Positions 46,245-59,712 of a stretch of 64,000 nucleotides of DNA are shown in pieces. Source of the DNA: Astrocystis sublimbata (taxonomy: Eukaryota; Ascomycota; Sordariomycetes; Xylariales; Xylariaceae). The translations under genes and the position numbers were made by a program. Location: assembly GCA_022453515.1 (NCBI GenBank), contig JAJNNY010000016.1, positions 186,001-250,000 on the forward strand. Reading direction: 5' to 3'. Below the pieces are notes generated by a model. The model saw only the letters and a program-made list of their open reading frames with translations, did not search any database and was not told the origin of the DNA. Position 1 is the first letter of the stretch; each line of letters starts with the position of its first letter.

Positions 46245-49053
46245 ATGGCCGAACCCGGCGATGGCCTCGTGCCGCCCGACCCCCACCGGAGACACCAGCG
46301 ACACGCGAGACACTCGAGACGCAACAGCACGTCCGAGCCCGCCGACGAGCACACCTCCCTGCTGCGGCCCTCTCGCTCGCGCATACGCATCCAGAACGGT
46401 GCCGAAACGCCCTCCCGCCCCGCTCATCTCTCGAGGAACCACAGCTATCACGGTCCGTGTCTTTCCTGGTCCTCTTGACCCTGGCCCTGGCCCTAACACT
46501 CTCTGCTAGATAACTACTACGGCTCGGCCAGGCACCACAGTCGGCACGGGTCGTGGAGTCACCGCTTGGTCCAGGCTTTGACAGACCACCGCCAGGAGTC
46601 CATGACAGAATCCAAGCTCTCCATCGCCCCTGACGAGCGCATATGGTACGACCAGTTCACCTGTACCGACTGGGTCCACGACGGCATTGCCGACGCCTAT
46701 CGGGCGAAGCAGCTTCGAAGCCGTAAAGATTGGCGCGGCAGGCTCGCTGTCTTGTTCGACGGCGCCCAGGGCTGGATCCTGAGCGCCGTCGTCGGCGTCT
46801 TGGTCGCCCTGCTGGCCTATTGCGTCAACATCGCCGAGACCACCATTTTCGACTTCAAAGATGGATACTGTAAAAGAGCTTGGTACCTGAGAGAGAAGGT
46901 GAGCAACAGTTCTTCTCAGCCACTCCACTTCTGGCCGTCATACTAACGGCACATCATCGCAGCGGTGCTGCCCCCACGGACTGTGTACAGACTGGCGTTC
47001 CTGGTCCGAGGTACTCGGTGGCCATCCCCTTGGAGAGAAGTGGGTTCAGTTTGCCGTCTACGTCGTTGCCGTCGTCACTCTCTCCGTTATAGCCTGCCTC
47101 TTGACCTTGACCACCAAAACGATCGTTCCCTCGGCCTATCGAATGTCCACGATGGACGAGAATCTAGCGGCCGAGCACTCACAAATTCCCGAGGAGGTCG
47201 ACAATGAAGAAAACAGCGGCTCCGTTAGCCCCACCCAGCCGAACCCAGCCGAATCATTACCCCCTCCCATGGTATACTATTCGGCCGCAGGCAGCGGAGT
47301 GGCCGAGGTTCGCGTGATCCTCAGCGGCTTCGTTCTCCACGGCTTCCTTGGGCTCAAGACGCTCATCATCAAGTCGGTCAGTCTAATCATCAGTGTGGCG
47401 TCGGGTCTCAGTCTCGGAAAAGAGGGCCCTTACGTGCACATTGCGACGTGTATCGGTAACATCTGTTGTCGATTGTTCACCAAGTATGACCGGAACGATG
47501 CGAAGCGGCGAGAGGTCCTCTCGGCCGCCGCAGCAGCCGGTGTTGTGGTCGCATTCGGTGCTCCCATTGGGGGTGTACTGTTCGGACTTGAGGAGGTTGC
47601 CTACTTCTTCCCCGCCAAAACCTTGTTCCGAACCTTCTTTTGCTGCATCGTCGCAGCCCTATCGCTCAAGTTCCTCAACCCATACGGCACACATAAAATT
47701 GTCCTGTTCGAAGTTCGCTACAAGATTGATTGGGAGTGGTTCGAATTGGCCGGCTTCATTCTCGTGGGTATTCTGGGTGGTGCTTTTGGTGCCATGTTTA
47801 TCAAGGCGTCTCGTCGCTGGGCGCTGAGTTTCCGAAAGATCCCCGTCATCAAGAAATACCCCCTTTTCGAGGTTTTCCTAGTCGCGTTGGTCACGGGCCT
47901 TATTGGGTATTGGAACATCCTAACTAAGCTGCCCGTTGCAAAACTTCTACTCAATCTTGCCGCCCCCTGCGAGGATACCGAAAGAGACGACGACCTAGGG
48001 CTCTGTGTTTCGAGTCTTGATGAATTTCCAGCCGTTATCTCCATGCTTCTCACAGCTTTCATCATCAAGGGATTTCTCACCATCATCACTTTTGGTATCA
48101 AAGTTCCGGCTGGAATATACGTTCCTTCCATGGTGGTCGGAGGTCTTATGGGCCGCATTGTTGGCCATCTCGTCCAATGGGTTGTCCTTCGATTTCCACA
48201 TTGGGCGATTTGGGGTACCTGTCCTTTAATACGGCAGTCTAGCTGTGTCCAACCAGGAGTTTACGCCCTCATTGCTGCTGGATCGACGATGTGTGGTGTA
48301 ACTCGATTGTCTGTTACTCTCGCCGTCATCCTCTTCGAGCTCACCGGGAGTCTTGATTACGTACTGCCATTTTCTCTAGCGATCTTGGTTGCCAAGTGGA
48401 CAGCTGACGCCGTGGAGCCGCTGAGCATTTATGATCTCCTGACTATGATGAACTCCTACCCGTATCTAGATAACAAGCATAAACCCATGTTTACAGGCGA
48501 ATTGGCAGACATCGTGCCCCGAGTACGCCGTGAGCGCATCATCGACATCACCAACTCACCCCTCGTGCCAGCTGTGAGCTTGAGAGTAAAGCTGGAGATT
48601 CTCCACCGTGCTGGAGAGCTCGATGGTGGCCTTCCCATCCTCAGAGACGGCATCCTAGTCGGTCTGATCCCTGCTCCGGACCTTGAATATGCGCTAGATA
48701 GGCTGGATGACGAAAGCTCGAACCTCTGCCTCATGGCGGACATCCCGAGCATAGATGACGACGACGACGACGCGGAGCCGGATCCAACCAATTTTACACA
48801 GTACATCGACCCGGCACCCGTGGCGTTGGACATTCGATCTCCGCTCGAGTTGGTTCACGAATGTTTTGCGAAGTTGGGTCTTAGGTATATATGCGTTCTC
48901 AGAAATGGACGCTATGCTGGCATGGTAAGCTTGTTCCAACAATATCCGGTACATCATAATATTGTGGCTGAACTCTGACCCTTTGCGCAGACACACAAGA
49001 AGCGATTTGTCAAGTACGTGCGCGAACTTGAGGAGGAGGAACATAAATCATAA
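46245..49053 (+). CDS. CLC-type voltage-gated chloride channel / Cl-/H+ exchanger (Gef1-like superfamily)
   Basis: A membrane chloride transporter, probably of endomembranes (CLC-3/Gef1 subgroup). Four exons: 46245-46452, 46510-46898, 46963-48924 and 48991-49053, giving 873 aa. A basic cytosolic N-terminus rich in Arg/His precedes the first helix (GWILSAVVGVLVALLAYCVN). The selectivity loop is GSGVAE (residues 309-314) where most CLCs have GSGIPE. The gating segment GKEGPYVH carries the gating Glu (E353), and FGAPIGGVLFGLEE carries the inner proton Glu (E409/E410), which fits exchanger-type function. The pore segment near FGIKVPAGIYVPSMVVG is intact. Two CBS domains follow, separated by an acidic run of Asp (IDDDDDDAEPD). 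The last exon adds THKKRFVKYVRELEEEEHKS. The third intron is certain because reading through stops at 48978. Confidence 0.94.
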
Positions 49054-49737
49054 GAACGACATCAACGAAAGAAGGAAAGAAAGAAAGAAAGCGAGCAAAT
49101 GAGATGGTTGTCATGAGAGGGTGAGCGACACATACCCAAGCATAGCTTGTGCGCATATCTGTTTTTGTTTTATTTGTGTTGAGAGATTCATCTCGCAGTG
49201 TTTATCAATCATACGACCAAGCTCGCCTGGGCGGCTTGGTCTCTGCATATTGGTGTTGGAAGCATTGCATTGCATTTAGCCCGGCCTGGTCGAGGGAAGA
49301 CCTGACATTTTATTCCCATCTCTCTTTGTGGTTCTGAGAATATTGGGCAATTTGGTGCATGAGTTAGCCATGGACATACTAGAATACCTCACTCCAGGCG
49401 ATATTGACTTCTCAAGCAATTATGTACACATATATATAGCATGAAGAGATCAAACAAAGATTCCAAGAGTAAATCCAAAGTCTATTCTTTGTAGAACAAT
49501 CTCTCTCATTGTCTCTTTCCACCCCCCGACCTCGTCGCACGAAAAGCAGATGAATCTGCCCTATGAAATAAAACACTTATCTCTGTATTGATCCTCTATT
49601 GAATAACCTATATTTTGGTTGTAACCTGATTATCTATCTTGGAGCAGTTCATTCGTTATACGTTCGTTATTACGAGATAAAACACCATGCTGATATGAGG
49701 CTTGTTAAAGGTAGGTAATTGAGCAGGCTTTCGTTCC
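49054..49737. other. Convergent intergenic region, 3' ends of CLC and TFIIIC genes
   Basis: No gene. A GAAAGAAA-type purine repeat lies just after the CLC stop (49065-49095), and the rest is AT-rich 3' flanking sequence. Confidence 0.6.
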
Positions 49738-52700
49738 TCACAAAGTAAGATGTTTCTCGCTTAGCTTCTTCACAGCTTCCAGGTCACCACCGGCCCAGCA
49801 TAACTGCTGCAGATTAAACGCCGCCTCCATCGAAATATCCTTGTTGCCGAAAACACTTCTCCTACCATTACCATTACCACTAAGACCATCGCCAGCCCCG
49901 TCCGCCCCCTCGTCTATATCACAGCCTCCCATGGTGACATCTGCATCCGCATCCGCATCTGGGATGTCGCTCAGCACGCGCCGGTAGTACTCGGCCGCTA
50001 GATGGGGTATGCCAATGGCGTGGTAACTCCGCGCCATATTATAATGCCCCTCCTGGCGCTCCGCGGCGTGGGGGGAGGCGAGCTTGAGGTTGTAGTAGCG
50101 CCGGAGGAACACGAAGCCTTGGATGAGGAGGTACTGGCGGTTCTCGGACTGTCGCTTAAGGGCGTAGTGGATGTAGCACTGGCCTACGCTGAGGAGGACC
50201 ATTTGGTTCTGAGGGTCGATGCTGTGGGCTCGGTAAAAGTAATCTGGGCTTGGGTTTAGCAAATTAAAGTACGGTCGTTTAGGGGGTCAAGGGGCAACTC
50301 ACTCAAAGCATAAGTGAAGCTATTGGATATGAACAGGATGTGCCCGTACAGTACGAGGAGGGTGATATCCAAGTCCTTGGAATTGTACGTCCTGCCACTA
50401 TTCGTCTTGATATCTCTGTCTTCCTCCTCGCTATCCTCTCCTCCTCCTGGCGACCTCAATGCCCGGTCCATGAGTTTGATTTGACGTAGCATGTATTTCT
50501 GCACAGGGCCCGATGCGTACCACGACGCCGGCGAAGGACAGAGCCTGCATAGCGTAGCGAACATGCGGAAAGGGTCCGAGTCGAACTGTCTATCTCGCAT
50601 CAGGAACCGGGCGGCAGCTACACATGTTTCTTCGTCCCGGGCACGTAATGCGCAAGCTTGTTGGGTTTCGTTAGCAATCAATCCACCAAAATCAATATAC
50701 AATTGCAACATGGACAGAGACTCTTACCAGCCCACGTTATGTGGATGAGAAACATATCTTCTCTGTTCTTGGCGAAGACCTCGGCATCGCGCGCAGATTC
50801 GCAGACCTGGTAGGATTCCACGATCCTCTCCTGGCGAGCAAGACTGACGGCGTATTCGAGGAACAGGTTTAGCCATTCGTTGAACGAAACGCCTCGGTAA
50901 CTGACGGCAGTTCGCTCGCCAAGCTGCCTTTCGGCGTTATGCTCCTGAGGATTCAAATCTACGAGAGAATTAGCAGTGTCTCTAGAACCGATCATGGTGT
51001 GGAAATGAGTCTCACTGTGCGACAACCTTTCCCTCATCTCGATCAGATTGCGATTTCGGGACACAAATATTTGCTTATTCTCATCGATGCCTAGATGAGA
51101 AAGATACTTCTCCCACGAATAGAACCCTTTACAAGACCTGAAATCATCTACGAGTTCCTTGGCTGCCTTCATGAAATGTTCCGAAGGCCCGGTTTGGGTA
51201 GTGCTGTCTGTGGATTCCCGGGTGCCATGAATGATTTTCCAGGCCAGCGCTAATTCTTCAGCTCTGCGTCTATCCTCTAGTGTAGTGTCCTCATTCCGGC
51301 CAAATACCTTACGTCGTGGTCGTGGCTGGCGAGCTTCGCGGGCATTGCTCTTCGGCTTTTTGGGTGCTTTTGGCTTCGGCGGGCGAGGAGCACGCCGGAT
51401 CCTCGGCCGCCGTTTGCGGGCAGGACGCCGGATCTGACGGTCGTCGTCACTGTCTTGTTCTAAGAAGTCCTCATAATCCTCATCTTCCGCTTCGTCGCGG
51501 ACTCGTTGTAATCTGATGGCTTCGTTCACGAGAATGTAAGCCTCTTGATCTTCCCTAGCCGCCTCGTACATTTTAGCCAATTCGTAGCGTGCGTCAATCG
51601 ACGCTTCATCGTCGGCCTCATCTGCATCGATAGCTGCGCTGAAACACTCCTCGGCCTGCCGCTGATCCCCAGCGTCTAGGTAACAGCGTCCAGCTGCAAG
51701 CAGAGCAGCAGCGTCGAGGACATCAGGGATAACCAATAGCGTTTTAAAGAAGCGGAGTGCCATAGGCTTGAGGTCTGACTCATACAAAGCAGAAGCAACT
51801 TCTGCCAGAAGATGCGGTTGGCTCGACAACACTTGCATCCCACCAGGGCTGTCAGGGTCGAGATGAGTGATGTGATGCTAGGTCTTGTTAGTCGCTGATG
51901 CTCAATATGCAACACACCATTCACATACCTGTGCCTCGCTAAGATCCCCTAGTTTGAGACGATAGACTGCCATTTTTGTTCGCAGGTATAATGGAAGACC
52001 ACTCCCGTAGGTCGATTCCAGGTATTGGCCGTCGCGATAATCTTCGAATTCTTTTCGGCGCTCATTGTTGACATCCCATTCGCGATCATCATCTTGCCAG
52101 TCATCCCAGAATTGTTCAGCAGAGCGGCCCAGCTTACATCTTGCTAATGTCTTGAGTTCATACAAGGCATCTTTCGTATGTTCAAAGTAGGCAAGCAGCC
52201 CGGTAAATATATCGATGTCTTCGAACTCAACAGCGCAAGTGTCGTCATTCCTACGGTCTCGAAAATCAGCAAAAACACGACGGTACCAGTCAATGGCGCT
52301 GTCTGGCTTGTGATTAGTGTGTGTTTTGGTGTTTGCCAGGATGATGGTTATCTCAGCATACGCCCTGAGAGCGTCCATGTCGTAAATTCCATCACGACCA
52401 TGTTCAAGAAGATAGCGATAATCCTTAGCTGCAGTGCCGAGAAACCCTTTCTCGACGGCCATGCGAGCTCTGAGATGTCGAGCTTCCTTGTTGGTAGGAT
52501 CCGCTCGCAAGGCTGCTGAGTAGCAGAGGGTGATCCGCTCTCTGATTTGGGCCGCATCCTTGGGGAGCCGATCTAGAAGGTTGACACCAAACCTGGCAGC
52601 ATCAAGCCAGCCCTCAACTTGCCTGGGTTGAAGATGACAGGAACACTCTTTAGCGGTAAATGTTCCCTCGAAATCTCCTGTCTCTTCGAGAATTGCGGCG

Positions 52701-53611
52701 AGTAGCGAGTATGCTTGGTATATTTCAGCGTTGATACGTATAGCGTCTTGCACCCACTCCAGGGCTTCGTCAAAACGTTTGACAACAAATGCTTCCCTCG
52801 CCTTAGAGATACGATATTTCACATCACCGGTAGGTTCAACAGCTTTTCTAGGACCCCGTCTGGTGCCACGTGTCCGGCCACCTCGACCGCGGCCACGGGT
52901 AGGACGCCCTCGTCGTGATCCATCGCCATCCTCCACACCACTCCGCCGATACTCCGATTCGCTCTCGTTCTCCAGCCCCTGGCGCAGAGCCAAATTGCGC
53001 TGTAGGAGATTATCAGTAGTAGAGTCCAACAATCCGGTCTCTGACTCCGTGTCTGATACCGGGTCCGGGTATATCTCAGAGTCCAAGCTTTCCCCCGGAC
53101 TGTCCGCAATGTTTGCCGCTAAACTATCGTGGCTTGCGAAATTAGACCTCGATGTACCGGACAGTCGAGGATCTATGAGTTCGTCCTCGATTTCCCTCTT
53201 CCTCTTCGGTACAACAACTCGACGTCCTGCGGAATGCAGTTGTGGTACGTGTGAGGACAGATCGTTTCGCGACGGCCTAGACAGCCCTGAAGTGTTGTCT
53301 TCGACCGTCCGAGTTGATGGATCGGGGTGCAACTGGCTACGGTAGTCATCCTCGGCAAGGAGTAGAGGATCCAGATAACTCGATTCCGGCAGTGTTTGTG
53401 ATATTGGAAGCCGATGGCCAGGATCCAGGTGAGACACGAACGGCTGAGTAAATGGTTCGGTCAAGCTCGGGTACATGCTCTGTTGATGACTCTCGCCATG
53501 GCTGAATGGACTCATCCGGCCTGCATCCCCGTCTTCATGTGCAAGCCCAGCCGCTTGTGTTCTGAAGTGTGCCTGCAAGGCGTCAAAAGCCGACGGATTT
53601 GGTTCGCTCAT
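49738..53611 (-). CDS. TPR subunit of transcription factor IIIC (Tfc4/Sfc4 type)
   Basis: Recruits TFIIIB for RNA polymerase III at tRNA and 5S genes. Proposed exons: 51929-53611, 51016-51877, 50728-50958, 50303-50656 and 49738-50243, giving 1211 aa. The N-terminal 250 residues are acidic and disordered, then an Arg/Gly-rich patch (RRGRPTRGRGRGGRTRGTRR) precedes the TPR arrays (AREAFVVKRFDEALEWVQDA, IYQAYSLLAAILEETGDFEG and further repeats). A highly basic insert with PKKPKS and RRPRIRR splits the arrays, as in other Tfc4 proteins. The final TPRs include GHYNMARSYHAIGIPHLAAE. The start is MSEPNPSAFDALQ at 53611. Intron 2 (50959-51015) is 57 nt, a multiple of three without a stop, so it could be retained; GTGAGA, CTAAT and TAG signals favour splicing. 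Confidence 0.92.
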
Positions 53612-54385
53612 CTTCTGGGAGCAAGACTCTAGCTTGACCAATTTCGCCAACTTGTGGCCTCTTTAGATCATAGACACTTATAAACAGTTGTTGTACAGAC
53701 TGGGCATTCAATATCGCAGCAGCTATGAATTTATAATGTAGAGGAAGTTGAGACCCACAAGCGAAGTTGGACCTAATTCCACCTAGCGTGCCAGGCGTCC
53801 AGTTGGATGCTAACCTACATAGGTAGTAAGTACTACATACACATGTAGGAAGGACCTCCTCGCCTCCCTTTTGCTAGCTACAAGTAAGTACCTACCAGGT
53901 GGTACTAGGTACCTAAATTGCTTACTTAAATTAAAACATAGACAACACACATCAAGAGCCTCACCTGCATCATCATTAACGTTTCATTTTTATGACATAT
54001 AATATTGAAAACCAGGCTATGCAATTTTGCTACATCTGGTAGTGTGCTATTCTGAGTTCGTATATGCCTAGTAAATCGATAAACCTTTGTACCTTTTCTT
54101 TTATCCTCCTTCACGTCACCTGCATACATGGCATGTACACGCTCGGCCATTCCCCATGGACACTCAATGCATATGCATTGCACCAAATATGGCTTGTAGG
54201 ATAACACACGGCACACCTAAGGATTAGAGAGGCAAACGCTGTCGGAAGCACGTGATATGGCCCCTTCGCACAAAACAACGCTTCGTCAAATGATCCATCC
54301 AATCCCAAATGAGGCTGACGGATCTCCAGAGATCTCAGTCCAAAGACGCTGTCTATACGCTACGCATGGTTCAGAGGGTGGCATT
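53612..54385. other. Short intergenic region between TFIIIC and Vts1
   Basis: No supported gene. Contains TACCTACC/GGTACTAGGTACC words around 53888-53915. Both flanking genes are on the minus strand, so this is the TFIIIC promoter and the Vts1 3' flank. Confidence 0.6.
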
Positions 54386-56316
54386 TCACAGCTTGCCGTC
54401 GGCCTTGGCATCTGTATGATCGTCAGTATAAGCTTTCAATTTGGAGGGTTGCGTATCATCTACCTTTTACTTGTTCGAAGACCTTCAGCATCTTTCTGCG
54501 TGCTCCGAGAGCATTCACGCCCCGCTTCTCCAAAGCTTCGTCGTCAAGCTCGATCAAATCCGTCCAATTCATGTCTTTCAGAATATCAGTGTACTTGTGA
54601 AGGCGGAGACTACGCAACCAAGCAGGGATGTCCTGAAGTAATGTCGGGTCGGTAGGATCCTCTGGTGGTTTAGAGGTACCTCGGCGGCCTCGCGGCGATC
54701 GACCACGATTCATGTCGGAGTGATCCGATAGATATCCCTCAGGGACACCCACGCCGAGCTGTGCCATATTCAGAGGTGAAAATCCACCGCTCAAGAGCGG
54801 GTTCTGGCCATCAAAGGCGCTCAAGAACCCGTTGTGTTGAGGCGAGGCAAACGGCATCTGTTGTGGGAAGCCTGCTTGTTGTATCGCGATGCCGGGCGAG
54901 CTGGGGCGGGATCGATGAGCAGCAAAGCCACCCATTGGCTGCTGACTTTGCAGGGCCAACATCTGGTCCCTGTTCAGCACTTGTCCATGCTCATTAACCA
55001 TTACGATATTCGTTCCGGGGAGGTTAGGAATCTGAGGACCAGCAGATATACCACCCTGGTTCTGTCCATTATCATTAGACCGAGCTCGGCGGTATTTACG
55101 AACGTCATCCAGGGCAAATCGGTTGTTGACAGTAGACAACGCTGCCAATTTCATCGCCGTAGCGTTCGCAACCATGTCAGCTTGGTTGGGCGCGTTGCCC
55201 GGGCTGAAGGTTGGATTCATGGGCGTGTTCACCATGGACGCCCAGTTTCCACTACCGGCACCGTACGGGGAAAGCATTGGCAACTCAGAGCCTGCCCTAT
55301 CGGGTGCGTTGAGTGTTGTATTTTGAATGTTGGAGTTCGATCCGAGTTGAGGACGAGGTGACCTCAGACCTGCGGAAGGCGGTGGCTGTACAAACTGCCC
55401 CATGGGGGTTTGTCCTGAAGACGATTTGGGCCTTGAAGCTCCTTGATCATTATTGGAGCCCCATGGCGAGTTCGGATTTTGTCCGCTCGCATCCATGCCT
55501 TCGGATGGTGCAGATATCGTGGGCGCGACCAAAGAATTGCGAGGGTCGATTGCTGCACTGTTGCGGTTTGAAGGGGGCTGGTTTCCGGTCTGTTGGGTAA
55601 ACCTGGCCTTCTCGGTTGCAATGGCGGCAGCAGCATCAGGGAACATCGAGTTGATGGCTGATGAATCAAGTGCCGACAGTCTCTTGGCAGAAGATGGAGG
55701 CTGAGTCATCGAGTTGCGTGCAGAGTTAACGTTCAACTTGCCCATGGCGTCGCTCAAGCGGTTCGACATGGGATCTATCAAGACAAATTAGGCAAAATTG
55801 AGAGTTGGTTTCGAAGCAATATATCTCACCCTTGTCAAAGTTAGCGGGCGACAGAACACCCGACATGGGATGGTTCTTGCCCATCTGCTGAAGCACCTGA
55901 ATGAAGAAGCGAATCTGCACCTGCGTGGTCTGCTTTAACAGAGCGTAGAGGGCAGCAGTTCTCTCTGCCTCGGCCAGAACACGAAACCATTGTTCAATAG
56001 CACTCAACTCATCCTTGAAATCTTGGTCCAGTGTTGCGGTCGCCATTTCTTCCAGGGTTCTCTCGTACTGGTCAATATCGGCGATCCACTGCTGAGTCAT
56101 CTTGTCTTGGGGGGAGTCGGTATCCGCAGCCCCCTGGCCCTGACCTTGTTGGCCATAGAAATCCGAGGACGGGCGGATACGGCTTGTAGCCGAGGACCCA
56201 GTAAGAGCAGCCATATCAGCAGAAGCACGCAAGTTGGAACCGGTCCCTGGAGCCCGAGATGCAGGTGGGCGAAGGGAAGACGCCGTGGAGGCTTCAGGTG
56301 TGCTGTTGCGATTCAT
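54386..56316 (-). CDS. vts1: Vts1, SAM-domain RNA-binding post-transcriptional regulator
   Basis: Vts1/Smaug proteins bind hairpins with a CNGG loop in mRNAs and recruit the CCR4-NOT deadenylase (family knowledge). Three exons: 55830-56316, 54464-55774 and 54386-54411, giving 607 aa. An N-terminal helical region ([20 protein letters not shown] to [20 protein letters not shown]) is the conserved Vts1 N-terminal module. A long Ser/Pro/Asn-rich disordered middle follows. The C-terminal SAM domain spans roughly residues 540-600 ([50 protein letters not shown]). The tiny last exon gives DAKADGKL and a stop; reading through the intron would instead add only Gly-Arg before a stop. The terminal intron carries a TACTGAC branch site and CAG acceptor, which supports the split. 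Confidence 0.95.
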
Positions 56317-59300
56317 ATTGGACGCTGGGCAGCTGCCGGAGGAGATAATTGTAACAGTGTGTCTGATGATGTATTGGATGGGTGCAAGAAGCTGAGAGCT
56401 TCCACAACACTCCTTTTTGCCCCCCCAATATCAAGTGGTTAACCGATGTCGTCGTGATGGAAGCCAGCGGCTTGATCAGACGCAGGTCGCGTGGTTGAGA
56501 TCACAAATGATGAAATGTGGGTCGATCCGAATAAACAATGGCGTTAGCTAACAACCGAGTCTGGTCATTGCCCAGTCGAAATGCTGTGTAGCGAAAACGA
56601 ACTCGGGTGACAACGCGATGGGTGAACTAAATCGTTCTGTCACAAGTCCGCAAAGGTCTTGAAGACTAGATGTAGCGGTTTCGGAAAGAATACGAAGTAT
56701 TGCCGGGTCGGGAAACACGCAGTGGAAAGGAGTAGTGATGCTTCGTCGGTATCGGATTTACGGTATGCGTCTTCGGGATACACGTCGGGATAATCTGAAA
56801 ACAGCGGGTGGAATAGGACTGTCCCGAGAACTCCTGCAGTGACCTGCTGACCTCAAAGGAGTTGTCGAGACGAGGACACGGGCTGGAGGGATATATAATG
56901 TTTAATGATAGGCCATTAGGTGGTTCGTGGCTAGATAGGAGAAAGGACAGTCAGCCAAAAGAGCGAAACTTGTTTCATATTTTTTTAAAAGCTCGAGCCT
57001 CGATCCATGCAAGTCAAAGTGGGGAGATAGTTATAGACTAGGTTGGGTACTATCAATGTCTTCGAGAAGAAAGTGAGACAAGATAGGGTCCTGACAGGGC
57101 AGGGGAAGACTCGGGAATTTTGACTGCGATATGTTCCACTGCTAACAGCCTAGCACATCGTCGACATGGAGGGTGTTGGGAGAGAGGCGGAAAAGTCACG
57201 AAGGCGGATGATTGACAGTATTGCGACGACAGCCTCATGATATGACATGCCCGGGTCTTGCTGCGCCGTAGTCTATGTCGAGAGTACCATAGATACAACG
57301 TCGACCGTCGCCGTCGAGCATGACAAGATGTAGGGCTCGTGATGCGCCTTGCGCAGTTGGACTAGCCGAGCAAGCCGCTAGAGCAAGACACGACAGCAGC
57401 CAAGGAGGGAGTGAGAAGAGGAATGCACATACACAAAAATGAACGTTCAACAGACCAGTCCGTAGGTAGTTCGTGTGTTGACTCGGCGCCAGACCGTAAG
57501 GCACGTTACGAATAAGTACGAGCAGCGCAGCGGGCAGAGCACGTCGCCAGAAGAGGAGGCAGGTGGAAGTAGGAAAAGTGAAAGGGATACCGGTGGCCTG
57601 AGGGTGAGGAGGAGCTTCGGTGCGGAGCGCAGGGAGCGGACCAAGAAGAACCTTATGTGTACTAAGACTTCCAGTTGAGGGAGGGCACAACAAAGGTTGC
57701 AGGTGGCCGCTGACTGCAGGTGGCCTTGAGCTGAAGTTGCAGGTGCAGCCCGTGGGATCCAGTGGAACAGCTCCAGGCTACCTTGCCTAAAGTACCTACA
57801 AGGTACTTGAACCTATAGAGCCCTGGACACAGGCGCGACAGGCACTTTCAGCACCTTTAGGTACCTTAGGTACCTAATGTAACTAGACGCCCAGCTACGC
57901 CAACCTGTGAGGTGGGACAGCACAGACAGATAATTATATGCCCCTCCCTACCGAGGTTTTGAGCAGCCTTGATACTTGAAAGATACTTAGTACATTCCAG
58001 GGCATCCGGCACTGTAGCTCTCTAACGGTATACGTATTGAATAAGCGCATACCTAATGGAAGTACATGTAGGTAGGTATTGGATTTGGACTACCGAGCGA
58101 GCTAGATGCGCTATGGTAAGGCCCCCTTCTCGTCCGCGGTTTTACCTCCCTGGATCGAGTGTTAGGCTCTATGTTAAGGTGCGTTTAGGAGGGCCAGGTC
58201 CGCCAGGAAGGGGTCCAAGTTCTTTGGAACAAGCGCTAAATCGACCCGCTACGGGCGAGATCTGGGGCTGCCTAGCGAGCAGAAGGGGGCAGCCGCACAG
58301 GCTTCGATCCAGGGGCCAGGCAGGCACCAGCACTTCTGGGCAATGTCCAAGGTACCACGTTGTAGTCCAGAACATCCGATTTACCTCGGGCATCCATCAA
58401 TACTACATGTCCAGTACCAGTGTGACTTTTTAAAGTACTGGGTACGCTACAGCCGACATATGTACTGCAAGGGCTGTTGCTAAGCGCCTACCGCATCTAC
58501 TTGCCCGTCAGTATTGATCCACCTGCACATATCACATACAAAACTACCTAGGGGCCGCTTCAACGTTCTTTGCATTTGCAGTTCCAGGGGGGACATTTCT
58601 GAATGAGACCGGAGCCAGTGCACCGCCTCGACAGCCTGCTTCGATACTACATGACCTACCCCTTGAACGAGACATGCTCTCGCAGTCCAGCATTCTAACG
58701 AGTTGCTGCGCCGGCCAGCTGCTGTCGTAGGTTACATCTCTCCATCAAACATAGGATCACACCAAGCGAAAGGCTGTGTAGGTAGCCTCTTGTGCGGGAT
58801 CTGGACAGACACACAAGCATCTATGTAGGTAGCTTTGTATCTTCGAGAGGTAGATGATCAAAGCCTGCTCGGCCTGAGCAGTCATGGTCGGAGGCACTCG
58901 GGGACTATCTACCTAGATGATTAACTCCCGTCGGCTGGCACTTCAGCATCAGTAATCGACACATGGTTGGTCTATCATTGTCGATATTGAAACACCCCTT
59001 GGTGATAGAATCATCGTCTGATCTGGCCCCTCGAGATTGATCGACTTGCACATCCGAGCTGATCCGCGCCCAGCGCCATAGATCACTGTTCACACATTGT
59101 ATACACCCATTTCTATTAATATACTTACCACTTACGGTTGCCCGTCACATTGTCTTCGGTGAAATTTGCGAATGCAACCCACCAACCCGACAATAACTTG
59201 AGCCCACGGTGCACCATCACAAGATGATGGGATATTGTTTTTGCATAGACAGTCGCAGCCGCAGCGAAAGAAGTGCGGTTGCTCTGTCATGTAGCCCAGT

Positions 59301-59712
59301 CTCCACGCACCCCTGCTTTGGAGGAGTAGGAAGCACTGGTGTTTGGTAATTGACGGGCTAGATTGAATCTCGGCACGAGAAGATAATCCTTCAGCAAATG
59401 AACATGGAGAAAGGTCCAGAGCTGTACACACTGATGCCGTTCGAGGGGTATTCACACGTAGGAATTGGGCCAAATTCATAGTGCCCTAGGTAGTGTTGAC
59501 CTTGATCACAACACTACAGCAAAATCCGAGCAAGACGATTACGATTGCGCACGACAGTAGCTTCATTCAAGTTGGCTACCAAAGTCGTTCGTTATTCCCC
59601 ATGACAAACGCAAGACCGTTGACTCCGTGATTCATATCCGCACATTATCCGGAAGTGCTCTATTGTCCATTCATCCGCAACATCGTAATGCCGATCTGGT
59701 CTTCTCGATCCC
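56317..59712. other. Intergenic region between Vts1 and eL29
   Basis: About 3.4 kb, the Vts1 upstream region and eL29 downstream region, without a supported gene. Sequence near 57790-57880 is rich in GGTACCTAGG/AGGTACC words, and CCTAGGTAG recurs at about 59485. Frames at 57235-57693 and 59132-59479 (both minus) show no family features. Confidence 0.5.

Noticed and set aside
59132..59479. A 115-codon minus-strand frame downstream of eL29
   Set aside because: It begins with ATG but shows no motif, and it lies in the expected 3' flank of eL29.
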